DNA of 64,000 bases from Styela clava. Taxonomy: Eukaryota > Chordata > Ascidiacea > Stolidobranchia > Styelidae. The notes under the pieces were generated by a model, which saw only the letters and a program-made list of their open reading frames with translations, made no database searches and had not been told where the DNA came from. Below, one piece after another: positions 41,801-62,000 of this stretch. Position 1 is the first letter of the stretch, and each line of letters starts with the position of its first letter. The position numbers and the translations under genes were made by a program. Location: the NCBI RefSeq assembly GCF_964204865.1, contig NC_135252.1:17753383-17817382 (forward strand), read 5' to 3'.

Positions 41801-44800
41801 GAATTACGCATATTTTCAATAAAATTTTCGCGTTTTTGTAAAAGCATAGCGGTATGTGTAATTTTTAGAAAGCATGTTAAGATCAAGGGCGTAACATTGC
41901 AGGTTTATGTGAGAGTGTTACAGTGTTTTTGAATCGAACCGTACAAAATATGATCCGAATGTCAGACCGCAGATGTCTTCATTTTCGCGAGGCCCCACAC
42001 CGCACTTACCTGGAATCGTAACGTATCCTAGATCACTTGCTAAGTGTTGGCACATAGCCCTGAGAATTGTATTTTTAATATTGGATACTTTGAAATAAAA
42101 AATGTTTAGTATTTTACAGTTAATTGAAAAGATGTTCAAGGATACTTGATGCTCGTAAAATGATATGGTTTTTAATTGTACAAAAAAGAGCATGTTTAAT
42201 TCATAACAATATTAAATTTTTGTATAATCAAATGCTAGAACGTTAGTATGTTCCACATGGGTCAAGGATTACAGAAGTTTTGTAAACACATTCTATCTTT
42301 GGCACAATTTGTACCTTTGTTTGTGGAAAAGATTAATTTTTCCCCGCTAGGAATGTGGTTTATGCGCCGCGGAAACCTCGTCCTAAACCTTCGTGTTTAT
42401 GCTCAACAAGCTTGGGCATCACGGGTCGCGAACATGTTGCCACTGGGAATCGATTTCCTTGACCTTGAAAGACTAAATGTGGGAAAATAAGTCATAACAA
42501 GGAATTTGATGTGAATTATCGACTTCATAACATTTTATTTGGACAAATAGTTTTTGTGAAAAAAATATTGGTATTTCGATACTAAGGTGAATAGATAGGT
42601 TATGAATTTTAAAAATGAAATTTAAACTTCGTTTTGAAAGATAGTTTAATGCCCTGATGATCGCGACTGGTAACAACTGAAGCAGAAGACTGGGTGTCAC
42701 CTTGGTATGCGATCTCAGTGTGCCTTTGTGTGCTCTCAGTGATTTTAGATATAGAGTTTGGAAATGAATTATATGAGAATGTCTGTATTAGATTAAACGC
42801 TGCACAATTTTCTTTCGCTTTTGGCAAATTAACATGAAGTGCAGGACAAGGGTGTATGATGAATCAGATTGTATCAACGGACATTTCCGGGATGATGAAT
42901 CTTTGTATCCTTTCTTTGGTAAAAGAAAGTTTTGGCCTAATTACGATGACGGGTGATTGATGACTTTTAAATAGAAATTAGTAATAACGGTAAAGTAGAT
43001 TCAAATCACGTGGAATATAATCAGTAAATAGTGTATTTGATAACTTTTCAATCAATGCTTGAAATATTCAAGCCGTGAAAACAGTACATTTTTGTCCAAT
43101 ATATATAAAAAGTTGGCGAGATTAAATTAAAAAATTGTGAGATATCAGGAACTCAAAATCCTAGAGTAAAATTTCAGAATCAGTTTACATCGAATTCTTG
43201 AATTTTATATTTAAGCCCAAATTTGTAATATTTTACAAGTGAGTCTCTGCACAATTATATAGGATAAAATTTCTGCCGCATTCAAGCAAATTTAGCTTGA
43301 TTGACGCTCAGCGTGAATCCCGACAGTTTTATATTGTTTTGATAGCATGAATCAACAAACATCACTAAATACTTAATCCCTTAACAATGCAACCGGGCAA
43401 GATGCAAAAAAGTTATTACTATTGGTAAATCATACATTCCTTCTTTATTTATTATCATAATATAAATTAGATTCCCACCATCTTGTCACTCTCTTTCGCA
43501 TTCAACTAGGGCCGGGCCGGAAACTAGCCAACGGAAAGAAAAATATATAAAACAATGCCTTTGAATTATGACGTAATTTCATTGTTACATCGACATGTCT
43601 TGACATCGTCGGATTCTTTTTGTTGAGTGGCATTCTCTCTCATTGTTGTTTGGTTATAACTAGTCAGGTATGAAACAGATATGATATTTTTTACTAAACT
43701 AAAATCAAACTTGATGAGAAAAATACGCTCGTGTAAGAATTTTCACATAGACTATCGATTACAGAATTTTGTCTAGTCTTAGAATAGATTTGAGATATAT
43801 TCGTGGCGACTTCGTAAGAATAATGCAGATTTTACAGACGCTGACTGAGGTAGGGGGGTAAAAAGTTTGATCCAATTAATCGCTTGTAAGAGAGTATATT
43901 GAATTCTCGTATATATTAGTTTAGTGATCATGTCCATACATGAAAAAAAGATAATTCTCACTCAATATGTAAAGTTCGTAGTGATGCTGAAATTGTTACA
44001 AGTTTAGATTGAAATAGAACAAGCACGGGTATATTGAACAGCTGGCACTATCAATTATTATTAAGTATTATTTTGTCATCAGAATTCGTTAAGGATAGAA
44101 ATTGAAACGAATTCAATAAAATGGATTTTTTTCGATAGATTGGAGATTTTTCACGGAATTATTGGTTGTAAATATTCATCTTATGCACGTCAGAATTGAT
44201 AATTTTTTTAGCATCTAATAAAAGGAAATTTGAACTCAATGAAAATTTACGCGGGCGACATATATTACAAACGATTTATATAAAAATCGTGCTTCGTCAA
44301 AAAACACTTCAAATCCAAATTCAAAACAAAATGGCGTCGTGAATGTGGTATCAAAAAATTGCATTAATTGTTTTGATCGAATCTTAGGATTATGTTTTGT
44401 ATTTCTTTGATGTTGCATACATGTTAGACTTATGCTTCTGTAAAATGTTAAATATACTCTATGATTTATGCTTAGGACACAAAATCTAATTGCGTCCACA
44501 ATGTATTGAAAATAAACGGTTTGGGTGAGATTCGAATTCCCCACTATTACGTGTAAATTTGGATCAATAGCCTTAACCAGCAAAAATAGACTTGGCTATC
44601 TTTGGAGTTTCTTTGGTGACTGCATAAGTTGCTCGTTTTTTTAATTCGTATAATTCATTTGCTGGCGAGGGAAAATTAGGTAATTGTCAACGGTGTTTCA
44701 TTTCCTCTCCTTTACGGCGCGATATCAAATCTATCTTAAATATAAAAATTTTATAATAAACGTGTTACACCGGGCCTGCTATATAAAAACTTGATTTAAT

Positions 44801-45196
44801 GGAGTATTAAGTAAGAAGCAATATTGTAAAGTGGTTTGAAAACTTTTGAACGACGGGAAATGCGTGCGAGATGCAGGTATACGGCAAGCGGAAATTGTAT
44901 AGTATGTTAATTGAAATAGTAAAAGACATAATTATCGGAATTGTTTATTAAGTTTATTAAAGTGAAAACTACGGTTAATAAGTTGGAACTGTAAACGCAA
45001 CGGTAAGCTTCCTTCCTGCAACGGTGTCGTTAAAAGTTTGATCGTAGGTAGAATATATATATTATATTGTTGGCACATTTTAATAATATTTTTATATAAT
45101 TAAAAATGGTGATTTTTGGAAAAAGCTGTTCGAAAATGAAGTGTATTTTTAATAACATTTTAGGGTATATGAAACCATATCTCGCGTTCGATGTCA

Positions 45197-45260
45197 ACCA
45201 AGTGTGATGGCAGATCGGGTGTTCCGCCGAAGCGCGATTTATACATCACTCACACTTGGT
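45197..45260. repeat. Inverted repeat ACCAAGTGTGA ... TCACACTTGGT
   Basis: Two perfect 11-base inverted arms (45197-45207 and 45250-45260) are separated by 42 bases. AAGTGTGA resembles a T-box half site (AGGTGTGA). This could be a paired binding site or simply a small palindrome. Confidence 0.45.
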
Positions 45261-45327
45261 CGTAAATTAATCTAGTAGTGATGTCTAGATCGCAGTAAAA
45301 TTACTGCGTTTTTTCTATTAAGGCAAG

Positions 45328-45450
45328 ATGGCGACAATTCATCTTGCTAAAGTTACTCGTTCGCAGTTAGGACACGCGCGGAAATCGTTGCCACAGAAAT
45401 TAATTTATTACTTCGACTGGTTGTCGTCAAATCCCGATCATTCTCATTGA
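45328..45450 (+). other. Small ORF, possible upstream ORF of the BCL6-like gene
   Basis: The ATG in AAGATGGCG has a good initiation context and opens a 40-codon frame (MATIHLAKVTRSQLG...) ending TGA. It is 2.3 kb before the BCL6-like ATG. It could lie in a 5' UTR exon. No homology is known to me and chance is possible. Confidence 0.2.
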
Positions 45451-47724
45451 AGTATAGAAATTAGACGTTAATCATCACGATGAAATGAAAGCACAGTGGT
45501 TTGTGTTACAACACTCTGATTATCTTTCCCCAGTGCGTGCCTGTAGTCCAGGAAACATTTAATAAATTGCATTCTAGTGATATATTAGTGTTTGATGTAT
45601 AAACGGCCGGGTTTGTATTACTGAGAAATTTTAATCGGTTAAATATGTTTTGTGCTTAGTTGATATTTAATTTTGTTTATTACGGGAAAGTAGTTAATCA
45701 CATGAGGTTGCGTGACCTTTCCTTTGCAAACACAATTTCGGGAAGATTTGAACCAAATGTTTAACAACCTAATGATAGAATAACGAAAGAAACGTTATAT
45801 TTTCTTAGCAAAGCAGAGAACGTGACTCGGATATGCGGGTATAACGTCCAGTAGTGTTAATTTCAAATTACATATAATTCAAAATCCATATTAAATTTAT
45901 ACCCATAGAATCATACATAGTTTCAAATTTGTGACTTCGTGAAATATAATATATTCATGCCAATTAGACTCGCTTCCTTTTTGTGCCGCATTAGGACACA
46001 TATATTTCAAGATTAAATCGAGGCTATTTTTCATTTAATTTACTAGGTTGACCTGTTGTAATAGTATCACAGAGAATGGAGTGCGTTTATGGCATAATGT
46101 TCAATCTGAATGATTAATTAAAGATAACTTTTGTGGAAACTTTCAGTATCGTCACCAAGCGCAGTCTGGTAAATTCAGATTGTCGCCGTCTATTCACGCA
46201 TTTCGCTATAAACACGGCATGTATAACGAGCCACTGCCGACATTACATACGAAATTCATCACACTATGGATGAGATGGGAGAATGTTATTTGAGATGTGT
46301 AATTTGCGACGCCAACAAAATTAGGTATAACACATTGACCGCCAGGCCATCGGAGTCGCCCGAAAGGAAGCATCGAATACAAAATAAACCAGTTTTACTT
46401 CAAATGCAATTTAACGTAATTTTCGCTTCAGTAAATCAGGAAAACGGTGCATTGTAAAATTGTTAATTTTTATTAATATGCTCCAATTAAATTCTTGAGG
46501 GACGTAAGCCTCGTCGCGATCGCCCTTGAGGTTGTGATACTGGATGATTTGATTTAAAAGCTGTATTTAGATACGTGTCAAATTTCTAAATTAGAATGAT
46601 ACGACCGTAAGGTATAAAGTTTTTCTTAATGCGGGGAGAAAAAGGTCAGGCAAAAGAGCAATGCAATTGCGGCATGTCTATAAATGATATGTGCATTTAT
46701 GCTTGAATAAGTATGGTATATATGGGGCACCTGTAATTTCATATAAAAAGTATCAAAAGATGCAATATGTTGTTTGTTATAAGTTTTTGAGTTTTCATTA
46801 CATCGCGAAAAATGATCAGGTCAGATAATATGCATCATGTATTTGCCATGTTTGATAGATTATGATATTTTTCTTGTTGGGAAAGGAAGATCGAAATTAT
46901 GATTTATGAACAAGAGGATCGATTGACTGTAAAATGCAGGTTAAAATTACGCATGTTTTCAATTTTGTAGCATAAAATATTATCTCTCCTAATTAGAGGT
47001 TTAGAAAAACGAGAGAACATGGCGACAAAAATGATCCTATTGCAATATGGCTTGCTACATATCCGGAAAGGTTTAGGGAAGGTAAAAATGCGCGGCTTTA
47101 TATTTCTTGTCATTGCTTTTCGCCGAAATCATTTGGAAAAGATCTGATAAGGTGCGTTTAGAATAAGAATTTCTAGTTTCGATTTGACAAGGAAAAATAA
47201 TAAAAATTTGAAGACTTTGAAAGGGTAGCAAGTTGCATTATTGTTTGCAAATTTCCAAGTAAAAGATCGCAAAATGTAAATTATTGTGCGAAAATTGAGA
47301 CCATCGTTACAAGATATATCCTATGACTGGCAGGTTAGACACGTATAGCATGTTTTTGATTTTCAAAATAAAGTTAATGCTTCCGCACATCAATTCTGCA
47401 ACAATTCAACAAATCTACATGTACGCGTAAAAACATTTAACCTCGTAACTACGCCTGTTCGAGAAATGTCATCCCGTAGCCTAAGCTCATGGTAGGAAAG
47501 ACAAATTAGTAAATAATGTATGATGTGGATTTTATTAAATTTAGTGAGTATTTGACATCAGTATTTAGTTAGATGATAAATGAACAATCATATATTTTTA
47601 TATAATTAGATCGATTCTTGACCATACATTATCAATCCAGAAAGAAATAAATCAAATTTATTTTTTGTAGATTTATAACAAATAAGCTGTTATAAAAGCT
47701 AATTTTAAAAGCGGTAAAAGTGCA

Positions 47725-54533
<6,809 letters not shown>

Positions 54534-54738
54534 GTGAAATTTCAGTTGATAGTAATGCATGCTGATGAGAAGAGTCTTTCGAGCTAAAACCAAATTAACC
54601 GATGTTTAATACTAAAATACCAATACTGAAAGGATGCGACTGTATTATTTCCAGATATTACGATTCACACCAAATCAGCCGATCGAAACCTTGCAAAATT
54701 GTATTTCCTCATTTTCAAGTAACATTATTCATTCCCAG

Positions 54739-54837
54739 GTACCCGGTCTCAGAAGCGCAGATATTTCCGCCCATATTAAGAGGACGCAGGAAGCCGTGAG
54801 AATGCAAGCACACAAAAAAGAATTTTGCGAAGCATAA
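54739..54837 (+). other. Possible alternative last exon of the BCL6-like gene
   Basis: The acceptor ATTCATTCCCAG precedes a 33-codon frame (VPGLRSADISAHIKRTQEAV...) ending TAA. The coding sequence contains CAG followed by GTTGGT just after the last finger (about 54450), a usable phase-0 donor. Joining the two would replace the C-terminus [12 protein letters not shown] by this tail. Confidence 0.4.
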
Positions 54838-55205
54838 TATATTATATATTGCCTTTCCACAAGATGTTGAATTATTTCATTTATATCGAAAACCTCATAG
54901 TGTATTATTATTATTATTGAGAACAATCAATTTTACTTGCTTGAATGTCCATATCAGCAATAATACCCGTTCGCATCTGCCAAAGTTAATTCAGGAATCA
55001 TTTGCCATTTCTTACTTTTCTGTCATTGAATATGTTTGCCATGCTTATAACTTGCCAATGATAACGTGCCTTTTTGACATGTGTGATCATTTATCTATTT
55101 TATCCAATTTTAACGTTTTAGGCTTTATAAATAGTTTTTCTTCGCAATCATGTGTTTTTCGCAGGATCTTTCATTTTTTTCTTTGGTGTTGTGTCAAGAT
55201 TTATG

Positions 55206-55211
55206 AATAAA
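55206..55211 (+). promoter_or_regulatory. Possible polyadenylation signal of the BCL6-like gene
   Basis: AATAAA lies 673 bases after the stop at 54531-54533, or 369 after the alternative stop. It is the first clear signal downstream on the plus strand. Confidence 0.4.
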
Positions 55212-56849
55212 TTATACCAATGTAAGGTCTTTAGCTTTGAAGAGAAGAAAGATGCGGTTTTTTATATTTATATTCCAGTATAAGTAAAGACGATAAAACG
55301 CATATAGTTCTCTTCTTGCATAAAAATACCAGCTGAATCCATAACAAGTGGCTTCGTCAACTACCACTCGATGGCAGCTGAACGACTGTAAATATTTTCA
55401 CACATAATCATCTCCCTTGGGATGCGACTAAATATGATGCGTTGGCGAGCATGTTCAAATGTCCAGAACTCTATGCGCCATCAGGCTTCAGGATTATTGC
55501 GAAATCAGTTTTATATAGGGTCAATGGAAACCATGCATCACGTTATAAAATTTAATAATATACGAATGAAAAAGAATCTTTATTTCTTCATTGATACTGT
55601 TGGACACAGTGCCCTAACCCCCCTCCCTAACGTGAATATTGTGAATAAATTTAACAAACAGTCAAATATAATCGAGTTTAGAAAGTGAAAAAATAAAATC
55701 AAAGTGATGCTGTCCATCATGAAACTGCAAGTTATCACGGTCACGAGTGTAGAGTCTTGCATGCCACAAACGTATGAAAAATCTTTAAAAAAGCACGTTG
55801 AAAGCAAATATACATATATATATATATATACATCATGAGTGTATGAGCAAACAATGTTACGCATTGCGGCAGAATTGTTTTGATTCGTTCAGGTCTTATA
55901 AAATTCCTTGAAAGGATTTATTCAAACCCACTACAATCAAACATCTTTCACAGTATGCAAACATTTAGAACAGTGCACAGTTCGATGTCGTACATAGTAG
56001 ATACACACGATACGCGAAGTTTACAGAAGATATTTTTCATATCGATGTTCGTGATAATATTCACTAGGTGGCGCGCGTTATTGTCTGACGAAGCGATTTC
56101 TCAGCGCGACCGTATTTCTTCAACCTAATCTCGTACCCAATTCCACTCTACTTGTAGTAAAGACTTCAAAATGTTGGGCTCATTCTTTACTTGAGTGATG
56201 TCTTATGTGGTACATTTGACACAGCCAATGTTATGTAGCGTGCCCTGCAGATTTAAATATAAAACATGTGATCTCTGAATTCTGTTTGGGTATTATTTAC
56301 TCTGTTTGAAATGCGAATTGATAACGGGTGACCAAAATTTAACATCTCAAATGAAAGTTCAGAAAAATACAGCTGTTATATGTTTCACGGGTGCTTTTAT
56401 ACGGTCATCATTACCAATGTAGCGTTAAACAGCCTATTTACATAGCTAGCTGAATTTTATTTCAGACGGCATTGGGTGCTTTTTATTCGTATGCCTATTA
56501 CATCAGAGTTGCAGGGTTTGTATCATGGGCGTTACATTTTGAGATTCATCAGATACTTAAATTATGATACTAAAATAATTTTTCGACTTATTTACTTCCC
56601 CTCAAAATTTTGTTTTATATAACTAATTTATGACTGTTGCTATAATCCTAATTTGACAGTGTAAACAAATAAATTATGAGTGTCAATGTCCTTTAGCGGT
56701 CTTGTAAACTGACCTTCGCAAAACAATTATTAATCCAGTCAGAAGTCGTTTTTCAATTTTGTTTAAATGTACGTTAGTGTTGGCGCTGATCGTGAAAATA
56801 AAATCGCTCTTACCCTCGGCCTATGTACATTTATATAACTACCATGTCC

Positions 56850-56950
56850 CATAGTTACAGCTTCATTCGGGATAGGGTTTTGGGGAAATTGTGGGTAATA
56901 GTTTTCGATTTGGTTTTCGTGTCCATATATTTTAGCTCTGCTTTTTTTTT
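56850..56950 (+). repeat. GTT-family core fragment
   Basis: GTGTCCATATATTTTAGCTC at about 56920 matches the shared core found near 4445, 9098, 19202 and 21788, preceded by GATTTGGTTTTC as at 19160. Only this part of the repeat is kept. Confidence 0.4.
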
Positions 56951-57513
56951 ATATAATAATTGTAATAGACTGGAAGGCGGGCTCTTTTTTATTCTATGCG
57001 CATGCGGCTCTCAACAACCCTTCCTGCGGCTCTAGTTAATACTTTAAAAATTAATCACTTTCAAAAAATTTTTTTTATTGAAAACTAATCATTGACTTTA
57101 ACTTAAAATGCTGGAGTCTATTAGTTAGTCAAATGGATTCCCCCGTGTTTATTTGCGTAGCGTTGACTGGTCTACAAAATGCAATAGTGACGCAACAGTA
57201 AGCGTTTTTGCAGCCACTCGGACACTTTTTTACTTGTATTGGAAGGAATTTAGACACGGCTGTAATCACTGACTCGCTTTCGTGTATTTTTCAGTTTTCG
57301 TTGCATTTCCGAATATTATGTATAAATCAAATAACTCAATGATTATTTTGACATTTGAGTGTTTTAATTTTGCTTTAGTAATCGAAAATAGAAATATCTG
57401 CCAGAAATATCTGCCGATCATCTCAACCAGCTACTGCACCTTGCATCATCCACGATTACGACCCGCTTTGACAAACTTATTTGAAATCAGAGAAAAATTA
57501 AATGGCAGTTAGT

Positions 57514-57795
57514 CTAGGGGTGGAAAAAATCGAATATTTTTCGAATCGAATAATTTGAATATTCTTAACGAATACCGAATGGTCGAATAATGAATATTTT
57601 TATACACAACAAGGATCCAGAACGTCGGAGGTCGATACTCATTTTGGAAATTAATAGAAACATTGCGAAGTCGGCAATAAAGCGTTATTTTACTGGTTAA
57701 TGGTTAATTTCATCATAATCGCTGATTGTCTTTGACACCGCGATCGTTTCGGCGGCGATATCCTAAAGTTGGTAATCTATATTCCCACCCTTCCT
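57514..57795 (+). mobile_element. MITE-like element with TCGAATA repeats
   Basis: The left end CTAGGGGTGGAAAAAATCGA is mirrored by the right end TATATTCCCACCCTTCC. The interior is rich in TCGAATA/TATTCGA words, as in common animal MITEs of this look. The flanking duplication is unclear and the boundaries approximate. Confidence 0.45.
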
Positions 57796-59139
57796 CGTTT
57801 TTTACAAGTATAAGGGGTCGCCGGATATCGAAGTTTTATATTTCTAGTATATATACCCGTGCGTTCACATCAGTGACAGTTGTTGAGTACTAAATTCAAA
57901 GCCAAATTAATTTTATTCTGAGTTTTATCCTCTGCATTGGCTTCGATTTTACTTATCATCGCGTGTAAATTATCCGTGCCTGTTTAAAGTTGAACGGTTA
58001 TCAAGATGCAGATATTCATTAAAACGATAATTGAGTTTTTCATGCTTTTCAATGGTATCCGTGTTATTTTAGTATTAGATAGATAAACCTCGCAAATCTG
58101 CGATTGCTTGAATCCTGATTTAAAATAGCGATTAAATAAATTGGCAAATAAATGCATTTCCAGGCCTTACTGAGTAATGCTCGATTGTGTTTACGGAATT
58201 TGCAAATTCAGCACTTCACTTAATCAGCAAACCCGTTTTTGATTTTTGTTTTAGGGCGTTCGGTGACCGCAAATGAGACCCTGTACCATAGCCGGTGACT
58301 GGTGATATATTTGGCACTTCTCAAGTTATGTATTATAGCGTAGGCCTAAATCTTGTAATGTGCAACATACACACAGTAAGTTACATTTTCTAAAATGAGT
58401 ATACCTGTTGTTAGTGAGTTCGATACAAAAGAGAACCCGTTGACTGAACAGATACAAAAAATACGAACGCGTATATATAATGGTTATTTCTTGTAAAATA
58501 ATAAAATACGTCAGTAGCACTAGTGATGCAAGACTCAAACATTTATAGAATAAATTCCAAACAACTTCATCAGACTTCTACTTTCATTACCAAAATGAAA
58601 CTTGTCAAGTGAATAGATGAGAACCGCACAAAAATAAATGTTTCAAACACTCAGATTTATCTTTGAAGTAATATGATCTACATTTGCTTTAACTGACGAA
58701 ATACCCGTTTCTCATTATTTTCATGATTCAGAAAGATTTGCAAACTCTGCAAAAATTAAATTAAATTCGTCAACGACAAAAATAAATCGAACCAAAATAT
58801 GTTCCTACGTCATGTGTACCAGGCATGCACATCTCGACATAAACTATTTATGCGATTTTAGCTGCGTCGCTAACACGTTAATATTGCTAAATACGGTACA
58901 GGTGTCGTGAGTGGTATAAAATAACTCAGGCGCGTGTTGTCGCGGCAAGATGAATCCACATAATTATGCAAATCTCATTTCTGCATTGGTGTCAAATGGT
59001 CACATTGCAGCTCAGAAAATAAGAACATTTACGCGCTTTCCGCAATTTCAACCACTGTTCTTTCATGCCAAGTCAGCCCAATAGTGTTTCTAAGTTTGAT
59101 CATAAAAATCAAGTATCTCACAACAATACGATTATTCAT

Positions 59140-59380
59140 TCCCAATCTGTTTCGATGATTTTCTCCCTTTGTCAATTTGGAACTCATTATTCCTCCCTAA
59201 ATATGCATGAAACTGTTTCATGAGGTCGTTAGCAAGTGTTATACTCTGACTATTGCACAGTTTGTATAGTTTATAACATGTCCATAAATATACAATACAA
59301 TAATACTAAATAAATAAACGATATTGGTAAAACTACACCATAATGCCCATATGTACAGTAATATGTCCTCCCGAAAATCA
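59140..59380 (+). mobile_element. Decayed element, CTTTTGTACAGTT family
   Basis: CCCTTTGTCAATTTGGAACT, TATTCCTCCCT and ATTGCACAGTTTGTATAGTT keep the order of blocks in the copies at 14775, 20633 and 24229. It is strongly diverged. Confidence 0.4.
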
Positions 59381-61832
59381 ACAAAATTTATATAATATAT
59401 GGAATCCGTGGAAAGAATACGAAGATAACTACTCGCCATCGGATAATTTTAAAATGGTCAATAAATGAAACGTTGGAAAATTGTAATTAGAAATGAATGC
59501 TCATTGTAAAAATAAAGATTGGCAATATAAAGGCAATATCTCTACAACCCATATAAATCACGAGTGTATCATGAGAAATGACTTAATAGACAATGCTTCT
59601 TCGTTCCGTACAGCGATTCAATGGCATGTTAGCCGATCGAACAACTAATCGTGTTAATCACGTCACACCGTATGCATCATCCGCTCATATTCATACCTCG
59701 CGCACTTGTTAGCATGTGCGACGAGTTCGCATTAACAGTTCATGTTAGTCAGGTGCGACACCTCGACGTGATAATATACTAATAATATACACTTAATAAT
59801 AGCAAGTAACGACAAATCACTGTCGCTAATCTTTGTTTTGATACAACAAAACGCAAATTTTCTACTTTGCAATGAAAATATAAATTTACCGCAAATCTGA
59901 TTCATTTCCCTCGAATTGCGACCGACTTCTACACAAATGACGAGATCTTATTCTTCACTTTCGCTTTTTGAAACAGCGTGTTAGTCACTATTGTGTCCAA
60001 TGAAGTATAATTTGCATTTTGCCGATCTTGGTCACGCAAGGCCACCCTGCTTCACCCGCATATACTTACAGATTATCGATACATTTCTGACTGGACCTGA
60101 TTTTGAAGGTATTTCGGAAACTCAAGTCTGTATACGACCCCTGTGTTTTATAGCTAACTGATTTCTATTTCAGATTTATTAGTTTACTTCTTTTGCACTT
60201 TTTAGCTTTTTCAAAATTTTCATCTGACTCGAAGGTGGTTCCACGTTACAATTGAACATGTTGTTCACACCGTGTCCGAGCACTCATAAAAAATTAAGAG
60301 AAGAATAATAGCAGCTATCATGTATTCTAATAAGTTGTAATTTCACCAAAATAGCAAAATGTGTTTTTGATACCTTCACCCACTCTATCGAAGTTTTCAA
60401 TCGTAAGCAGTCCAAAATTAAATTTTGAGGGCAAGGAGCTTTCACATACTTAATCAAACTTGGGTGAGGTGTGATGAATAGAATTCAGTTTAAAATTTGC
60501 TTCAAAATCTACGAAAGCAAATTGTAATTCAGTTATCTTGACTTCTTGTTTGAAAATATTTAAGACCGAACATTAATGGCATGCCTGGCTTAAACTACTT
60601 GTATAAATTATCCAGAATTAGCTACAAATGTTTCGGTTTAATTTTGTTTCCCAAAATAATGAACTAGAACCCGAATTAGTTTATAGGGGTGGAAGGTGGA
60701 TAAACAAACTATCTCGATTGTAAGCTATGTCGCGAGGTCAATAAACCTATCTGGCGTGGTTCATAAAACATCTAATTAGATTAAGCATATTTAACCTTGT
60801 GCCATGCTCGGTTGGAACACGCTGCGGTAAAAGCGAAAAAGAATAGTGTGCGATGTGATAAGTGCAGCTGTCAGGTCTCTCCTCCGACTTATACGAATAC
60901 CCAGAGCATTAATGCAATAATTTATCGCCATGGGAACGTAGGCTCGAATGACGTCAAAGGGGAGAACACGAGATGCTTACATTGGTCAATCGCAAAGGAG
61001 AAAAACGCGAGCAAGAGTGCGTTCTCTCTCTATGTTATTAACTCGTACACGAGCGAATGAATAGCTTGTTCAACCAGAAGGTAAGATATTTTAGGAAGCG
61101 GCGTACTTTTGAGTCGAGTATTTTTAGTTTTCGGTTTGAACCTGTAGATCATCTATAATAGTATTTAGTAAACGTGAGATATATTAAGAACACCGTAACG
61201 GTAGCGAGGATTACTCCATGCAATTTTTATCTTCCGACCTTCTGAATGATTAATGTTGTATACGAGACGATAAGAAAGAAAAAGTCGTCGTCAAGGTTAC
61301 TTGCAATTTCACTTGGCGAATGCGTAAGAAGCAAAGTTTGTCTTAGTTTTCAGTTGATGAATATTATTTTAAACATGGACAGAAATCCAAATGGAATAAT
61401 CACAGTATTGATAATATGCATGTAACTTCGCTTTACCTATTTGGGTGTTTACTATTGCTCCTTAATTAAATGTAAAAAGCCACGCATTTGCGATTAGAAA
61501 ATCTGGCGAGCGATAACATTAGAATTGAACAAAATAGATTGCCTATATAAATTGCAAACGTTTGACTGAATCAACCCTAAACCAAAAGTGTCACATATAT
61601 TCTAACACAAGGTGCCGTCGAATCCTAATTCCTGACGGCATAACGACGGTCGTTCTAATAAATTGGACGCGGAAAAACACAACTGGCTAGTAAAGGCACT
61701 CTTTGTTATGAGGCTGTACTTTAATCAATGTAGCGTACACTATTATAACCAATTGTCCAGGGCATGCACGTAGTCTATTGGTTTTCCAGTGAAGCATCTG
61801 TACGGTATAAAATATAGTACATTTAACGATGC

Positions 61833-62000
61833 ATGAATCGGTCAATTTTATCACTACTGAAGGCGGTAACTGTTGAATCTGATGTTGGTAGATCTCTACT
61901 CAACATATCGAATGGAGACATGTTACTTAATGTCGAATTCGTCGATCAACCAGGTAACATGATTATTGGACTTGTCTTCGTCCAGCATATCTTCAAATGA
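61833..62000 (+). other. Small ORF after a TATA box
   Basis: TATAAAATA at 61806-61814 precedes an ATG opening a 55-codon frame (MNRSILSLLKAVTVESDVGR...) that ends TGA. A donor-like GTAACA lies inside at 61954. The ATG is so close to the TATA box that the transcript start would fall on it, which weakens the case. No family recognised. Confidence 0.2.

Larger units (their letters stand above)
38970..47724. other. Gene-poor region between actin and the BCL6-like gene
   Basis: In 8.7 kb no exon chain, RNA gene or family repeat could be supported. Short frames at 41918-42193, 42248-42490 and 44236-44583 have no recognisable domain. The side nearest 47725 presumably contains the promoter and regulatory DNA of the BCL6-like gene. 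A paired inverted motif at 45197-45260 and a small ORF at 45328-45450 are listed separately. Confidence 0.5.

Noticed and set aside
41918-42193. Minus-strand ORF with a short exon-like piece (MCQHLASDLGYVTIPG) and a donor
   Set aside because: Acceptor and donor look usable, but no neighbouring exon continues the frame and no family was recognised.
42248-42490. 80-codon plus-strand ORF
   Set aside because: No domain, no splice partner, and no start context or promoter beyond chance.
44236-44583. 115-codon minus-strand ORF
   Set aside because: Long for random AT-rich DNA, but low in recognisable features with no matching exon or repeat; kept only as a chance ORF.
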